DNA of 9,846 bases from CAZDBA01 sp964503615 (GCA_964503615.1 CAZDBA010000177.1:1-9846); one strand, 5' to 3'; positions 1-6,985 are shown, counted from the first letter of the stretch. Program-made: numbers and translations. Notes: a model not told the origin generated them from the letters alone.

Positions 1-54
1 TTCCGCTTCTCCAACTTCCGCTTCTCCAACTTCCGCTTCTCCAACTTCCGCTTC
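1..54 (-). repeat. 15-base in-frame tandem repeat encoding EAEVG
   Basis: On the minus strand the unit GAAGCGGAAGTTGGA occurs three times in full (54-40, 39-25, 24-10) plus nine more identical bases up to the window edge. The visible copies are identical, which suggests recent expansion. The unit is a multiple of three, so copy-number change would lengthen or shorten the acidic tail of the secreted protein without breaking the frame. The full number of copies lies outside the window. Confidence 0.95.
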
Positions 55-2013
55 TACCTCATCAGTTTCCTCTTGCTCGGGAGCTGCTTCTTCCGCTGGT
101 TTCTTTTTATTGCCTTTTTTCTTGTCGGTCTTTTCAACCTTGCGTCCCAGCAACTTGAACAATCGCGATTTGGTTTCTGCGTTTGCTCCTTCTACGTGAC
201 TTTCTAACAGCCCTTTGATTTTGTCAGCATCTCGTTCCAGTCTTTTGAAAGCATCCTCGCGCTCTTGAAATTTCGGACTTCCGAGTTGTTTGATCAGTTC
301 GACATACTTTTGCCGCATGTTCTCTGGAGGAATCGAATTGGGATTTGTGTAGTTGTTGATCATCGAAGGCAATAATTCCATCTCTGTATCCAGAATCTCG
401 AAAACGACGCGATCAGCAGTCAGTTTTCCGGTCAAAGTCGATCCGTCCCAGAGTGCAATCTTCATTTCACCGGCAAGTCCCGGGATATAAGAAAGTTTAC
501 TGATTTGCTCAGGAGCGATCGTTCGAACACCAAATGCAGTTTTGAATTCCAAAGGCTGTGCCTCCGTTTTCACTCTGGCGAATAAAAACTCATTATCGTT
601 CAGCTTGAGAATCGGTTTGTTTGTTGGGATATCGCCACCGAGCGCAGTGGAACTAGCAGCCTCCAAAAAGATCGACTTGAGATCACTTGGAGGAATTTTG
701 ATTTCCGTGTCATCCCAGACTCGTACCTCGATTTCCTTGTAGAACATGCCTCCAAATTTCTGACCATCTGCAGTAACAAACTGTCCGCGTTCTGAACCAT
801 CATCCCCACGCTCCAGCTCGATGCTTTTTAAAGTTGCTAGTGGGATTTCCAGTTTCCCGACCGATGTGTGAATTTCCAGCGATTCACTGAGAAGCTCACC
901 CGCAATTCGATCTCCGTTTTTGTAAACGAATACCGGTTTGTTGAACTCAAACCACTTCTCATCGCTTTTTCGTTTGCGAGTAGCTGGTAAACGTGGAACG
1001 AGTCGCGCTACGTCCAGCAGCGAAATCTCGCCGGCTCCCCCATCTGCCAATCCAAATTTGATGCTCTCCGGCATGAGTTTGCCAGACAGAGCTCCTCCAT
1101 CATCCGTGATGACTTGAAAGCTACGACCATCTTTGGCGCCGATAACGTTGACCACAGAAGTAACCGGAAGTTTTCGCAAACCCAAAGCGGTCGTCAAAGT
1201 AAATTGATCGGTTTGCAAATTTCCATAAACCTTGTCACCTGACCGAGTCTCCAAATAGTCGCTTTCGCCTTGCGCGATGAGCTCAATGTCGCCCAAGCTA
1301 AACAGGTCCATGCCAGCGACATTCAGGAAGTTGAATTTCTTTTTCGAAGCGATTTGACGCATCGCTTTCGAAAACGCTTTGGGGTCATCACGTAACTCGG
1401 CTCGAGAACCACTGGGGCGCTGGGCAACGAAGTATCCGATCGAACGTTCTTGCCCTGCTGGTAAACTAAACTGAGGGTAGTTAACCGTGAGTTCGTCTCC
1501 ATTGACCATCATCTTGGGAAGGTACTTGGTCGATTTGTCGCCAAACATAATGGTCACCGATGAGCGTCCGTTGTTCTGCGGGTAGACCGAGGCGATCATA
1601 TCGCCTTTTTTGTTTTCCAAATGAGTTGGAATGCCCGTTTCACCCATGTCCGAGTGATGCATAGGGGTAACATTGATTTTAGCGCCGCCTTTGTTCTTGT
1701 AGGTGTCGACGAAAACCATTCCAACCGGGTCTTTGGTTAGCATCAAATTCCGGGTGACGGTAATTCCCCCAAGTTCTTGTGGACCGAAGGAGTGAATGCC
1801 GCGGTTATTTTGCGCTTGGCCGCCGCTGAAAACATTGCTGTTCACATACAGTGTGTAAGCACCGTCATAGGTGTCACTGGATCCATCGGCGATCGTTCCG
1901 TTTTGTTGGATGTCCCATTGAAAGCCCATCGCATCGTTAACAACTTGCCCATTCAGTACTGAGGCAGAAATTAAAAGTGTGAAAAGGGTGGCAAAAAAGC
2001 TGCAAAGTTTCAT
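1..2013 (-). CDS. Large secreted protein with three beta-rich repeats; 3' end outside the window
   Basis: An open frame of 671 codons runs without a stop from an ATG at 2013 to the window edge, so the C-terminus is missing. Residues 1-22 look like a signal peptide: MKLC, a hydrophobic core, and a likely cut near L20-N21-G22, which suggests export. Residues ~25-250 form a domain I do not recognise. Residues ~258-575 contain three repeats of ~107 residues. Each opens with a GDxxxG-like turn (near residues 260, 368 and 473), followed by a strand pattern ending in I/LxxI, and has a second half with a DGxxLxG turn (near 305, 415 and 525). Residues ~568-590 carry LGSPKFQEREDAFKRLE, which resembles a short helical motif common in planctomycetal proteins. 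A Lys-rich stretch and then Glu-rich EAEVG repeats follow. The start is supported by the signal peptide, although the ribosome-binding site is weak. Function unknown; perhaps an envelope or structural protein. Confidence 0.85.
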   Translation of the reverse strand, partial: MKLCSFFATLFTLLISASVLNGQVVNDAMGFQWDIQQNGTIADGSSDTYDGAYTLYVNSNVFSGGQAQNNRGIHSFGPQELGGITVTRNLMLTKDPVGMVFVDTYKNKGGAKINVTPMHHSDMGETGIPTHLENKKGDMIASVYPQNNGRSSVTIMFGDKSTKYLPKMMVNGDELTVNYPQFSLPAGQERSIGYFVAQRPSGSRAELRDDPKAFSKAMRQIASKKKFNFLNVAGMDLFSLGDIELIAQGESDYLETRSGDKVYGNLQTDQFTLTTALGLRKLPVTSVVNVIGAKDGRSFQVITDDGGALSGKLMPESIKFGLADGGAGEISLLDVARLVPRLPATRKRKSDEKWFEFNKPVFVYKNGDRIAGELLSESLEIHTSVGKLEIPLATLKSIELERGDDGSERGQFVTADGQKFGGMFYKEIEVRVWDDTEIKIPPSDLKSIFLEAASSTALGGDIPTNKPILKLNDNEFLFARVKTEAQPLEFKTAFGVRTIAPEQISKLSYIPGLAGEMKIALWDGSTLTGKLTADRVVFEILDTEMELLPSMINNYTNPNSIPPENMRQKYVELIKQLGSPKFQEREDAFKRLERDADKIKGLLESHVEGANAETKSRLFKLLGRKVEKTDKKKGNKKKPAEEAAPEQEETDEVEAEVGEAEVGEAEVGEAE

Positions 2014-2050
2014 TAGGTCTCGTCCGTAAATTGAGTAATGCCCAAATCTC

Positions 2051-2079
2051 AGGATAATCTAATTCTTGCTGACTTCCAA
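2051..2079 (-). promoter_or_regulatory. Candidate sigma70-type promoter of the secreted-protein gene
   Basis: On the minus strand TTGGAA (2079-2074) and TATCCT (2056-2051) are separated by exactly 17 bases; each matches 4 of 6 consensus positions. Transcription would begin near 2044, giving a leader of about 30 bases before the ATG at 2013. The match is by eye, and planctomycetal promoters are poorly defined. Confidence 0.35.
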
Positions 2080-2144
2080 AGGATAGGCAGGAGGATTAAA
2101 CAAAAAACGTTATTCGATTCAGCGGGTTCCTTGTTTGAGACTGG

Positions 2145-2178
2145 CGTTTTTATAAAAAACGGAACTTCGACGTTTTTT
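2145..2178. repeat. AT-rich alternating inverted repeats
   Basis: CGTTTTT (2145-2151) can pair with AAAAACG (2155-2161). The same AAAAAACG (2154-2161) can instead pair with CGTTTTTT (2171-2178) across a nine-base loop. The two hairpins exclude each other. The stems are almost all A-T, so this may be simple low-complexity DNA or a weak T-tract terminator rather than a switch. Confidence 0.5.
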
Positions 2179-2271
2179 TTAGATAGCGTGTATGTGGCAG
2201 AGAATAATTAGGAAGCCCGCAAGCGTGCTGAATTAATGAACTCAGTTCCGAATGGACGACAGCATTTAGCG

Positions 2272-2287
2272 TCGGGCGTAAGCCCGA
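2272..2287. repeat. GC-rich hairpin in a probable dispersed intergenic repeat
   Basis: TCGGGC (2272-2277) and GCCCGA (2282-2287) form a perfect six-base stem with a GTAA loop. A related imperfect inverted repeat, AGCCCGC-AA-GCGTGCT, lies nearby at about 2213-2228. Hairpins of the form GGGCGTAAGCCC are familiar as scattered intergenic repeats in Pirellulaceae genomes, from general knowledge and not checked here. The T-run on the minus strand lies before the stem, not after it, so this is not a terminator on that strand. Confidence 0.55.
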
Positions 2288-2397
2288 GGACCGAAAAAAA
2301 GAACTTTTCGAAAGCCACCAACGCTGCTGCCCCATTCGGGGTTGGGTGAATGCAGCCTGGCTGCGATTTAATTAAACACAGATGAAAACGAGCATGT

Positions 2398-2557
2398 CAT
2401 CAGTGTTTATCGGTGTCCATCTGTGGTCCTAAGTGGATGTGTTCCCAGGCTGACGCCTAGGGCTAGGTGCTTTCGCTCCTTCGGAGCTTTGCAAAACCGA
2501 AAACGAAATGGAAACGCGTTGTGGTGAGAACCAGATGAACACTAATGAACGCAGATG
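2398..2557. repeat. 160-base element with imperfect 26-base inverted ends, MITE-like
   Basis: The minus strand of 2398-2423 and the plus strand of 2532-2557 agree at 20 of 26 positions, both beginning CAGATG and ending GATG. Each arm is itself built of about three 10-base units, for example CCAGATGAAC, ACTAATGAAC and GCAGATGGAC at 2531-2560. The left arm also has a partner CACAGATG at 2377-2384 opposite CATCTGTG at 2418-2425. Between the arms lies a structured core (2441-2492). No transposase and no clear target duplication were seen. It may be a non-autonomous mobile element or two copies of a dispersed 10-base-period repeat. Confidence 0.45.
2441..2492. repeat. Structured core with nested palindromes
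   Basis: Three dyads follow one another: AGGC-TGAC-GCCT (2447-2458), the near-palindrome CCTAGGGCTAGG (2456-2467), and GCTCC-TTC-GGAGC (2475-2487). The block resembles a GC-rich intergenic repeat commonly seen in planctomycetes; this is recalled, not searched. It could fold as RNA downstream of the zinc-ribbon gene, but there is no T-run to make it an intrinsic terminator. Confidence 0.5.
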
Positions 2558-2570
2558 GACTGACTTTGAA

Positions 2571-2915
2571 TTATTTTTTAGGAGGTGATTTACTGCTTCC
2601 CTTGTCGCTTTTTTTGGCTGCGGTCGAGTCTTTGCTCTTTGACTTTCCGGCTGAGTCGCTTTTGCCCGAATCTGACTTGGGTTTGGTTTCCGATTTGGTT
2701 TTGTCTTCTTTGGCCGCTTTTTTGTAAGAGTCACTTCGGTAGTCGGTTTCGTAAAAGCCAGAACCCTTGAACATGATCGCGGCTCCGGTTCCGAACAAAC
2801 GACGAACCTTGTTCTTCTTGCACTCGGGACACTTTTTGATCGGGTCTTCTGTGATCCTTTGGAACAACTCAAAACTGTGCCCGCAGGCATCACACTCGTA
2901 ATCATAAGTTGGCAT
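2571..2915 (-). CDS. FmdB-family zinc-ribbon protein with Lys/Ser-rich tail
   Basis: The 114-residue product starts MPTYDYECDACGH, the hallmark of the FmdB/CxxC_CxxC_SSSS family of small putative regulatory proteins. Cysteines C8, C11, C29 and C32 form two CxxC knuckles expected to bind one zinc. The family core ends near residue 63. After it, residues ~64-114 are a low-complexity tail of Lys, Ser, Asp and Thr that looks disordered. I chose the ATG at 2915 because the family motif begins there and GAGAGG lies about nine bases upstream; an in-frame ATG at 2957 would add 14 residues unlike the family. It lies 70 bases after grpE on the same strand, probably co-transcribed with dnaJ-grpE. Molecular role unknown; a link to proteostasis is inference from position. 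Confidence 0.88.
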   Translation of the reverse strand: MPTYDYECDACGHSFELFQRITEDPIKKCPECKKNKVRRLFGTGAAIMFKGSGFYETDYRSDSYKKAAKEDKTKSETKPKSDSGKSDSAGKSKSKDSTAAKKSDKGSSKSPPKK

Positions 2916-2985
2916 AATCGTTGACCTCTCGTTTGCAGTTTGTGTCGTCCTTGGCACCTGTCAGTTGTGGTTGCGCTGGGCTGGG

Positions 2986-3585
2986 TTAAGCTGGCCCTGT
3001 GGATACAAAAACCTGGGCAGGGCGAATGACTCGGTCATGCAGCATGAATCCTGCTCGGACTTCGGTCATCACGGTATTGGCTTCGAACTCATCGCTGGGT
3101 TGCATCTGGACGGCTTGGTGGCAGTTGGGATCGAACGGTTGTCCAACCGCTTCGATTTTTTTACAGCCCTGTTGCTCCAGCAAATTGCCCAGTTGCTGAG
3201 AAACCATTTTGACACCTTCGACGATTCCTGCAGCATCAGCCGATTCGCCATCGGCCATTTCGGTTGCACGATTGAGGTTGTCGACCGATTCGAGCAGCTG
3301 GGAAATCAATGGCAACGAAGCATACTTCAACTGTTCCTGAACTTGTGCACGAGATCGTTTGCGAAAATTCTCCAAGTCGGCTTGATGGCGGAGTGCAGAT
3401 TTTTCCAATTCAGCGATCTGGTTTTTCAGCATGGTCACTTCATCAACCGGCTCATTACCTGTTTCCGGTTCACCAACGTTTTCGCCCGTCTCTTCGCTCA
3501 TTGCCTGCATCAGGTCGTCGACCGCCTCTTGTGCCTGGGCTTCGTCGAAAACGGGTTCATCGGGATTAGTAGGTTCTGTATTCAT
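2986..3585 (-). CDS. grpE: GrpE, nucleotide-exchange factor of DnaK
   Basis: The 199-residue product acts in the cytoplasm, releasing ADP from DnaK so that bound substrate can be freed. The first ~50 residues are acidic and probably disordered. A coiled-coil region follows, with the family stretch ADLENFRKRSR at 69-79, then helices to ~140. The C-terminal beta domain holds the family signature QPFDPNCHQAV (149-159) and VRAGFMLHDRVIRPAQVFVS (176-195). Length is normal for bacterial GrpE. The gene sits 49 bases after dnaJ and 70 bases before the zinc-ribbon gene, so one transcript is likely. The ATG at 3585 has no strong Shine-Dalgarno; the variable N-terminus makes the exact start slightly uncertain. 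DnaK itself is not in the window. Confidence 0.96.
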   Translation of the reverse strand: MNTEPTNPDEPVFDEAQAQEAVDDLMQAMSEETGENVGEPETGNEPVDEVTMLKNQIAELEKSALRHQADLENFRKRSRAQVQEQLKYASLPLISQLLESVDNLNRATEMADGESADAAGIVEGVKMVSQQLGNLLEQQGCKKIEAVGQPFDPNCHQAVQMQPSDEFEANTVMTEVRAGFMLHDRVIRPAQVFVSTGPA

Positions 3586-3634
3586 CGGTTTGATATTCGA
3601 TTAATGAATTTAGATAGATCGATTGTTCGTAACG

Positions 3635-4768
3635 TTAATTGGAGTTGGCTTCGGGACCAAAGTACTCTTTTAACCGCCGCAAAAAGTTCTTTCGTTGCGG
3701 TAGGACTTCGACTTCTTCCATTTCCGCCAGCTGTCGCAGCAGTTCTTCCTGTTTCGCAGAGACTTTTTTCGGCGTTTCGATAAACGTTTGGACCAGCAGG
3801 TCACCCACCCGTCCACTACGAGGATCGGCAACCCCTTTGCCTCGCAGTTTGAAGACTTCGCCCGACTGAGTTCCTCTGGCGATCACCAGTTTCTCGATTC
3901 CGTCAAGTGTGGGAACTTCGATTTCTGCTCCAAGAGCGGCCTGCGTGTAACAGATCGGCATTTGAATGATCAGATCATCACCGTCACGATGGAAAATCTT
4001 GTGACGCCGGACTTTGATAAAGCAGTAAACGTCTCCGTTGGGCCCTTGGTCGGGACTAGCGTCTCCTTCGCCAGAGATTCGAACCCGAGTACCATCGTCG
4101 ACACCCGCGGGAATCGAAAACTCTTTCTCGACTGTTTCTGAAACGAAAGCCTGCCCGCGACAATCCTGGCAAGGATCGGTAATGACCTGTCCCGTTCCCC
4201 GGCACTGAGGGCAAGTCGTTTGTACGCTCAAGATCCCTGCTGATCGCAACACCTGCCCACGCCCACCGCATGTACCGCAGGTTTGGGCTTTGCTGCCAGG
4301 TGCGCTTCCGGAACCTTCGCAGGAAACGCAGATTTGGTTTCGCTTGAACTTTAATTTTTTGTCGACACCTTTAGCTGCTTCTTCCAGAGTCAGCGTTACA
4401 TCCACACGGATGTCGCCCCCTTTGCGTGGACCGCGCCTTCCGCCGCCAAAGAAATCTCCGAAACCTCCTCCGCCGCCACCAAAAATCTCGCTGAACGCGC
4501 TGAAGATATCTTCGGCTCCGCCAAAACCACCGCCGCCCGCGTTTTCGAATGCGGCGTGGCCGTGTCGATCGTACCGAGCTCTTTTTTCGCTGTCGCTGAG
4601 AACTTCGTACGCTTCAGCAGCTTCTTTAAAGTTTGCGCTTGCTTCTTCGTCGCCTGGATTGCTGTCCGGGTGATATTTGACTGCCAGCTTTCGATACGAC
4701 CGTGCGATGTCACGTTCGCCCGCATCTCGGGGCACTCCCAGCACATCGTAGTAGTCGCGTTTTGCCAT
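3635..4768 (-). CDS. dnaJ: DnaJ, Hsp40 co-chaperone
   Basis: The 377-residue product delivers unfolded clients to DnaK and stimulates its ATPase. All type I DnaJ domains are present: a J domain (residues 5-70) with the catalytic HPD at 33-35; a Gly/Phe-rich linker (~77-117); a zinc-binding domain with CxxC pairs at 147/150, 164/167, 186/189 and 200/203; and the C-terminal client-binding domains to ~335. The first three zinc motifs are canonical CxxCxGxG; the fourth reads CQDCRGQA, with Ala for the last Gly but all cysteines kept. The ATG at 4768 gives the standard MAKRDYYDVLGV start, although no strong Shine-Dalgarno is seen. The intrinsic terminator at 4852-4884 upstream implies a promoter in 4769-4851. 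Confidence 0.97.
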   Translation of the reverse strand: MAKRDYYDVLGVPRDAGERDIARSYRKLAVKYHPDSNPGDEEASANFKEAAEAYEVLSDSEKRARYDRHGHAAFENAGGGGFGGAEDIFSAFSEIFGGGGGGFGDFFGGGRRGPRKGGDIRVDVTLTLEEAAKGVDKKLKFKRNQICVSCEGSGSAPGSKAQTCGTCGGRGQVLRSAGILSVQTTCPQCRGTGQVITDPCQDCRGQAFVSETVEKEFSIPAGVDDGTRVRISGEGDASPDQGPNGDVYCFIKVRRHKIFHRDGDDLIIQMPICYTQAALGAEIEVPTLDGIEKLVIARGTQSGEVFKLRGKGVADPRSGRVGDLLVQTFIETPKKVSAKQEELLRQLAEMEEVEVLPQRKNFLRRLKEYFGPEANSN

Positions 4769-4832
4769 TTGAATTCTGGTTTCGATTTAAGATTCGAGTA
4801 AGTTCGCCACCGGACCAAGCCATCCAAAGCCT

Positions 4833-4847
4833 GTTCACGTGTTGAAC
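4833..4847. promoter_or_regulatory. Inverted repeat upstream of dnaJ, possible operator
   Basis: GTTCA (4833-4837) and TGAAC (4843-4847) form a dyad with a five-base centre, containing CACGTG. It lies just past the terminator and 65 bases before the dnaJ start, where a dnaJ promoter would be expected. It does not match CIRCE. A 5+5 dyad can occur by chance. Confidence 0.3.
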
Positions 4848-4851
4848 TTTT

Positions 4852-4884
4852 CAAAAAACGGGCCACCGAAAACTCGGGGCCCGT
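4852..4884 (-). terminator. Intrinsic terminator after the second groEL
   Basis: On the minus strand ACGGGCC (4884-4878) pairs with GGCCCGT (4864-4858). The stem extends inward by CCG/CGG around a single bulged base, with a six-base loop. A run of six T residues (4858-4853) follows directly, the last stem base counting as the first T. It lies 64 bases past the groEL stop at 4948. This is a textbook Rho-independent terminator and separates the chaperonin genes from dnaJ; partial read-through is possible. Confidence 0.85.
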
Positions 4885-4947
4885 CAATGTATACCTAAAG
4901 CCTTTCAGCAAGTTCGCCGAGGCTTTTACCAAGACCGTGGATCGGTT

Positions 4948-6570
4948 CTACGCGATCGCACCTTCGACGGGACGCTTCTCTTTGTCCTCGTCTTCGAAGT
5001 TGCTGACCATCGCGTCGGTCGTCAGTAGCAAACCCGCGATGCTGGCCGCGTTGGCCAAAGCGGTGCGAGTCACTTTGACCGGATCGATCACACCCGCTTT
5101 GAGCATGTCGCCATACGAACGGGAGTGGGCGTTGTAACCGTAGTTGGCTGAGTCCTTGGAGCGAACGTTGTCCGCAACCACGCTACCGTCGATTCCACCA
5201 TTGTCCGCAATTTGGCGGATGGGAGCATCAAGAGCGTTGAGCACGATTCGTACGCCAATCTTCTCGTCACCTTTGGCCGACTTGAGAGCTGCTTCGACCG
5301 CTTCTGAGCAACGAAGCAAAGCTACTCCACCGCCAGCAGCGATTCCTTCTTCGATCGCAGCGCGGGTCGCGTGAAGTGCGTCTTCGACACGAGCTTTTTT
5401 CTGCTTCATCTCAGTTTCGGTTTCGGCTCCGACGCTGACCACGGCAACTCCACCAGTCAATTTGGCAAGTCGCTCGTTGAGCTTTTCACGATCGTAATCG
5501 CTGTCGGTTTGGCTACGTTGCTTTTTGATCTGTTCGATGCGTGCTTCAACGTCTTTGCGTTTTCCGCCACCTTCGACGATCGTTGTGCTGCTTTTCTCAA
5601 CAACCAGTTTTTTGGCGTTGCCCAAGTGGCTCAACTCGATTTTTTCCAGCTGAATTCCCAGGTCTTCACTGATCAAAGTTCCACCAGTGAGTGTGGCAAT
5701 GTCTCCCAACATCGCTTTGCGACGATCGCCAAAACCAGGAGCTTTGACCGCACATACGTTGAGTGTGCCGCGAAGCTTGTTAACAACCAACAGCGTGAGC
5801 GCTTCGGCGTCTACGTCTTCGGCGATGATCATCAACGGCTTGCCGCTTTGGCTGGCTTGTTCCAGAATCGGAACCAGGTCACGGATGTTGCTGATCTTCT
5901 TTTCGTATAACAAAACGAGCGCGTCTTCGAACTCGCAACTCATGCTGTTTGTGTCAGTGATGAAGTAAGGCGAAATGTAGCCTTTGTCGAACTGCATTCC
6001 GTCAACGTATTCGACGGTAGTGTCAGTTGATTTTCCTTCTTCGACCGTGATCACACCGTCTTGTCCAACGTTGTGGAGTGCTTCGGCCAGCAGTTCGCCG
6101 ATTTCCATGTCGTTGTTGGCACTGATCGCACCGACGTTGGCAACCTCTTCCTGCTTGGTGACCTTTTTGGCCATGTCCAGCAGTTTTGCTTCGGCGGCCG
6201 CAACCGCTTTGTCGATTCCACGACGAACAGCAGTTGGGTTGCTACCGGCGACGATGTTGCGCAAGCCTTCTTTAAAGATCGCACGGGCCAGGACGGTAGC
6301 CGTAGTGGTTCCGTCTCCAGCGAGGTCCGAAGTCTTTTGAGCAACTTCGACGACCAATTTTGCGCCCATGTTTTCGAAGCGGTCGTCCAGTTCGATTTCC
6401 TTAGCGACCGTAACACCATCTTTGGTGACCGTGGGGCCTCCAAAAGATTTGTCGATGATCACATTACGACCGGTTGGGCCCATGGTGATGGCAACCGCAT
6501 CGGCCAGTTTGTCGATACCAGCCAGCATTCTCGCGCGGGCGTGGTCGTCAAAAATAAGTTGTTTAGCCAC
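4948..6570 (-). CDS. groEL: GroEL chaperonin paralogue without GGM tail
   Basis: The 540-residue 60-kDa chaperonin subunit forms double-ring cages that fold proteins with ATP and GroES. Canonical features are present: the nucleotide loop GDGTTTATVLA (85-95), KAPGFGDRRKAML (277-289), the equatorial segment VEDALHATRAAIEEG (395-409) with the catalytic-type Asp at 397, and GGGVAL (413-418). In the apical domain YISPYF (198-203) keeps the aromatic client and GroES contacts known from E. coli. The C-terminus ends FEDEDKEKRPVEGAIA, so the usual GGM repeat tail is absent. The start is GTG at 6570, with AAGGA about eight bases upstream, giving MAKQLIFDD. It follows groES by 50 bases and is followed by a strong terminator. 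Confidence 0.97.
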   Translation of the reverse strand: MAKQLIFDDHARARMLAGIDKLADAVAITMGPTGRNVIIDKSFGGPTVTKDGVTVAKEIELDDRFENMGAKLVVEVAQKTSDLAGDGTTTATVLARAIFKEGLRNIVAGSNPTAVRRGIDKAVAAAEAKLLDMAKKVTKQEEVANVGAISANNDMEIGELLAEALHNVGQDGVITVEEGKSTDTTVEYVDGMQFDKGYISPYFITDTNSMSCEFEDALVLLYEKKISNIRDLVPILEQASQSGKPLMIIAEDVDAEALTLLVVNKLRGTLNVCAVKAPGFGDRRKAMLGDIATLTGGTLISEDLGIQLEKIELSHLGNAKKLVVEKSSTTIVEGGGKRKDVEARIEQIKKQRSQTDSDYDREKLNERLAKLTGGVAVVSVGAETETEMKQKKARVEDALHATRAAIEEGIAAGGGVALLRCSEAVEAALKSAKGDEKIGVRIVLNALDAPIRQIADNGGIDGSVVADNVRSKDSANYGYNAHSRSYGDMLKAGVIDPVKVTRTALANAASIAGLLLTTDAMVSNFEDEDKEKRPVEGAIA

Positions 6571-6620
6571 GATAGATTCCTTGGATTATTTTTTTTGTTG
6601 AATGCAATCAGAACGAGTTG

Positions 6621-6917
6621 CTACACGACTTTGGCAAGGATATCGCTTTCGCGAAGGATCTTCACATCGACCCCCTCGACTTCGATCTCCGTTCCGCCGT
6701 ATTTGCCGAAAATAACTTCGTCACCCACAGAAACCGACAGCTCGCCACGCTCGCCACTGTCGAGCAATTTGCCAGGTCCTACTGCGATAACGGTTCCACG
6801 CTGTGGTTTTTCCTGAGCTGCGTCGGGCAGAACGATTCCACCCGCGGTGACTTCTTCGGCTTCCATTGGCTCAACAACAACACGATCATCGAGGGGACGG
6901 ATTTTGATTTTAGCCAT
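6621..6917 (-). CDS. groES: GroES co-chaperonin
   Basis: The 98-residue product forms the heptameric lid of the GroEL cage. It begins MAKIKIRPLDDRVVVEP, the standard family start. A mobile loop at ~17-34 contains the GroEL-contacting IVL at 28-30. VIAVGPGK (44-51) and GDEVIFGKYGGTEIEV (65-80) are typical of the beta-barrel. Length is normal and nothing is missing. The ATG at 6917 is preceded by AGGA at a suitable distance. It is the only groES in the window and lies between two groEL genes: 126 bases after the GGM-tailed one and 50 bases before the tail-less one, so it may serve both. Confidence 0.98.
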   Translation of the reverse strand: MAKIKIRPLDDRVVVEPMEAEEVTAGGIVLPDAAQEKPQRGTVIAVGPGKLLDSGERGELSVSVGDEVIFGKYGGTEIEVEGVDVKILRESDILAKVV

Positions 6918-6967
6918 GATATTTATTCCTGAATGTTTATTGGTTTTTTTGGTTTAAGTTTGGTTCG

Positions 6968-6985
6968 TTTGTCGAATCGGACAAA
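6968..6985. promoter_or_regulatory. Inverted repeat in the groEL-groES gap
   Basis: TTTGTC (6968-6973) and GACAAA (6980-6985) form a perfect six-base dyad around GAATCG, 50 bases upstream of groES. The 126-base gap is wider than expected for tightly coupled genes, so an internal promoter, operator or RNA hairpin is possible. No T-run follows on the minus strand, which argues against a terminator. Confidence 0.3.

Larger units (their letters stand above)
2014..2570. other. Gene-free gap rich in hairpins and repeats
   Basis: No credible coding frame is seen between the zinc-ribbon gene and the secreted-protein gene. The gap holds a candidate promoter for the secreted protein (2051-2079), AT-rich alternating inverted repeats (2145-2178), a GC-rich hairpin (2272-2287), and a compound element (2398-2557) with inverted 26-base ends around stem-loops. 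No clear intrinsic terminator follows the zinc-ribbon gene: the hairpins here have no T-run on the downstream side of the minus strand. Confidence 0.7.

Noticed and set aside
2273..2297. GC-rich hairpin near an A-run as a terminator for the zinc-ribbon gene
   Set aside because: On the minus strand the T-run precedes the stem rather than following it, and the site is ~285 bases past the stop codon.
2429..2905. 158-codon minus-strand open frame
   Set aside because: It overlaps the zinc-ribbon gene in another frame and runs into intergenic repeats; the zinc-ribbon frame has the conserved CxxC motifs.
2965..3783. 272-codon plus-strand open frame
   Set aside because: It lies antisense to grpE and the end of dnaJ, both certain genes. 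The translation shows no family motif and is explained by codon bias of the opposite strand.
6061..6816. 251-codon plus-strand open frame
   Set aside because: It is antisense to groEL and groES, spans their intergenic gap, and has no recognisable domain or ribosome-binding site.
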